DNA of 8,219 bases from JAFGMQ01 sp036733345. Lineage in GTDB: Bacteria > Desulfobacterota > DSM-4660 > Desulfatiglandales > Desulfatiglandaceae. The number at the start of each line of letters is the position of its first letter. Position 1 is the first letter of the stretch. The stretch covers positions 1 through 8,219 of the forward strand of contig DAINAR010000087.1 of assembly GCA_036733345.1 (NCBI GenBank), given 5' to 3'. Of this stretch, positions 6,690 through 8,219 are shown one piece after another. The notes beneath the pieces were generated by a model, which worked only from the letters and a program-made list of their open reading frames with translations, searched no databases and was not told the DNA's origin. The position numbers and the translations under genes are program-made.

Positions 6690-8051
6690 ATGGAATCAGG
6701 CAATGTTTTAAGTTTTAAATCCCTAACCAGCAATGTGGGCCGGTTTAACCTTAAGGGTAAATCTGTACTTATTCCCGAGATGAACAGGATAGGAAGCCAT
6801 CTTTTAGCGGCAACCTTCAGGGGATTTGGTGTGAATGCAAAGGTTATGAATACATGCCACGGCCTTGATCTGGGAAAGGAGTACACTTCCGGAAAAGAAT
6901 GTTATCCATGCCAGATTACGATGGGGGACATCCTCTATTTTACTGAAAAAGAGAAGGAAAAGGCAGGGGCAGGTTTTAATCCTGAGGATTATGTATATTT
7001 TATGCCCGAAGCCGATGGGCCCTGCCGCTTCGGGATGTACAACAAGTTTCAGCGAATTGTCATGGATTCTATTCCCGGGCTGGATAAACTGAAAATAGGT
7101 TCAGTCACTACGGAGGATGGATATTCACTTGCAGGTGTTGTTGATAATAAGAGTGTAAGGGATCTTAAGAAGGTCGCCTTTTTTTCTGTTGTGATAGGCG
7201 ATATCCTGGACAGGCTGCTCTGGAGAATCAGGCCCTATGAAAAGGAACCCGGAATGGCGGACGGCTTTATTGAAAAATCCATGCGGGTTACGGAGGAAGC
7301 ATTTGAGAGGTACGGTAAAGCAAAGGATTTTGATAAAATAATTGACAAAATAGAAGAAATTATCGGGCAGGCAAAGGATATTATTGATCATAAAATCCCT
7401 CGCAAACCTCTTATCGGAGTTGTCGGAGAAATCTATCTCAGGACGCATGTACACGCCAACCAGGATACGATAAGGATGCTGGAAAGATACGGTGCCGAGG
7501 TAGTGAATGCCTCCATTACAGAATGGGTGAATTATATATCCTATGACAGATTAAGGGATTCAAGGATAGAATTTGGTTTGAATCGTAAACTGTTTAGATT
7601 AGGGCCAATGAAAGATTCTCTTAAGAAGATGCTGGGTTTTAAAGTGGAGCTTTCTTATCAGGAGCTTGTGCAGAAGAGGGTATACAAACGTGTTAAGACA
7701 ATGATAGATCTGGCCGAGGACCATAAGGTGGAGGATCTTGAGAACATACTTGAAGAAGAAGATCTCTTTTCCTTTGATGTGGGTACGGAGGCATGCCTGA
7801 GCATTCCAGGTATCCTTGAATATGTCAGAGGGGGATATAATGGAGTTGTAAATATATATCCCTTTACCTGTATGCCCAGCACGATTACTTCTGCAATTAT
7901 AAAACCCCTTATGAATAAACTGAGGGTCCCATATCTGGATTTAGCATATGATTCGAGCTTCCAGCCCGGGAGGGAGGGCGCAATCAGAACCTTTATGTAC
8001 CAGGCACATCAGCACTTTGAACGGAATGGTCGAAAGGGGATGCCAGATTAA
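6690..8051 (+). CDS. 2-hydroxyacyl-CoA dehydratase D-component-like protein, split C-terminal part of the activase
   Basis: The 453 residues resemble the C-terminal part of the roughly 1400-residue one-piece activase proteins, related to the HgdB/BcrB-type dehydratase D-component. Features include LIPEMNRIGSHLLAATFRGFG near 27-47, YTSGKECYPC with Cys71 and Cys74, FMPEADGPCRFGMYN with Cys112, GVVGEIYLRTHVHAN near 242-256, Cys369 in TEACLSIPG, and YPFTCMPSTI with Cys394, ending in a PYLDLAYD stretch. Cys56 precedes the first pair. These cysteines are candidate Fe-S ligands. It probably works with the 1041-residue protein upstream in electron delivery, but its reaction and substrate are not established. 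ATG 6690 is the first start after the in-frame TAA at 6660-6662, with only a weak purine-rich AGAGAGA before it. The 479-base gap makes tight co-translation with the activase unlikely. Direct copies of the structured element flank it on both sides. Both ends look natural rather than cut. Confidence 0.87.
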   Translation: MESGNVLSFKSLTSNVGRFNLKGKSVLIPEMNRIGSHLLAATFRGFGVNAKVMNTCHGLDLGKEYTSGKECYPCQITMGDILYFTEKEKEKAGAGFNPEDYVYFMPEADGPCRFGMYNKFQRIVMDSIPGLDKLKIGSVTTEDGYSLAGVVDNKSVRDLKKVAFFSVVIGDILDRLLWRIRPYEKEPGMADGFIEKSMRVTEEAFERYGKAKDFDKIIDKIEEIIGQAKDIIDHKIPRKPLIGVVGEIYLRTHVHANQDTIRMLERYGAEVVNASITEWVNYISYDRLRDSRIEFGLNRKLFRLGPMKDSLKKMLGFKVELSYQELVQKRVYKRVKTMIDLAEDHKVEDLENILEEEDLFSFDVGTEACLSIPGILEYVRGGYNGVVNIYPFTCMPSTITSAIIKPLMNKLRVPYLDLAYDSSFQPGREGAIRTFMYQAHQHFERNGRKGMPD

Positions 8052-8106
8052 CCCCATATTTGAAGATGATAATTTGATGGTAAATCACTAAATAATGATA
8101 TAGACA

Positions 8107-8219
8107 GATGGCCTATGGCAGGCACTTTTTTCAACTCCGCATATGTCTGAGCCGTTATATTTGCCGGCAGTCTGGCGACGTAATCTGGCCTGTGAAAGAA
8201 ATCAGATTTGAGTATTCGC
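8107..8219 (+). repeat. second, diverged copy of the structured element, cut by the window end
   Basis: It aligns with copy one from about 6339 onward in the same orientation. Identical blocks are GCATATGTCTGAG (8139-8151 against 6367-6379) and CGGCAG (8165-8170 against 6394-6399). TGGCRACGTAATC (8173-8185 against 6402-6414) differs at one base. The hairpin region before the first block matches with changes and an indel; the part after 8185 is more diverged. The 5' hairpin (6256-6299) has no visible counterpart. Whether an ORF follows lies outside the window. Confidence 0.75.
8111..8131 (+). terminator. weak terminator-like hairpin and T run after the 453-residue gene
   Basis: GCCT (8111-8114) and AGGC (8120-8123) can form a four-pair GC-rich stem with a five-base loop, followed after two bases by six T residues. 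It lies 59 bases past the stop codon, where a terminator would be expected. However, it falls inside the left arm of the second element copy, so the match may come from that repeat. The stem is short. Confidence 0.3.

Noticed and set aside
6512..6886. 124-codon - strand frame across the gap and the start of the 453-residue gene
   Set aside because: It runs through the repeats and the inverted arm, giving repeat-derived peptides such as GYRLLVISYWF, and overlaps a well-supported + strand gene.

Overview
The window looks like chromosomal DNA of an anaerobic bacterium. By protein similarity recalled from memory it fits a Desulfobacterota-like (sulfate-reducer type) lineage, but that assignment is tentative. 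The anaerobe inference rests on two large genes of the 2-hydroxyacyl-CoA dehydratase activase group, whose studied members are oxygen-sensitive iron-sulfur ATPases. All well-supported genes lie on the + strand.

Layout. Bases 1-200 hold what looks like the 3' end of an unrecognised gene, readable only if one frameshift near base 134 is allowed. An AT-rich leader with a promoter-like sequence follows. Bases 309-2990 encode a complete DNA polymerase I with 5'-nuclease, proofreading and polymerase domains. After a 94-base gap, 3085-6210 encodes a 1041-residue protein with two tandem activase (BadF/BcrA-type ASKHA) domains and a DUF2229-type region. After a 479-base gap, 6690-8051 encodes a 453-residue protein resembling the C-terminal, dehydratase D-component-like part of the longer one-piece activases. 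The two genes look like separately encoded parts of one machine: an ATP-driven low-potential electron donor plus an Fe-S electron-carrying partner. No dehydratase alpha/beta pair is present, so the substrate is unknown.

The most unusual part is the 6211-6689 gap. It holds several hairpins, a possible pseudoknot, a 34-base inverted repeat (31/34 matched), and a short reading frame with a good ribosome binding site that starts MPFRVF and then breaks off. A second, diverged copy of the hairpin-rich core lies in the same orientation at about 8107-8219, running off the window. The 453-residue gene is therefore bracketed by direct copies of a mobile, structured element. My best hypothesis is a decayed HEARO/omega-RNA unit, the guide-RNA part of an IscB (IS200/IS605-superfamily) transposon, that has lost its nuclease ORF. 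This rests on architecture and recalled family features and needs a covariance-model search. A 14-base tandem repeat (three AACCAATAAC units) directly precedes the 453-residue gene.
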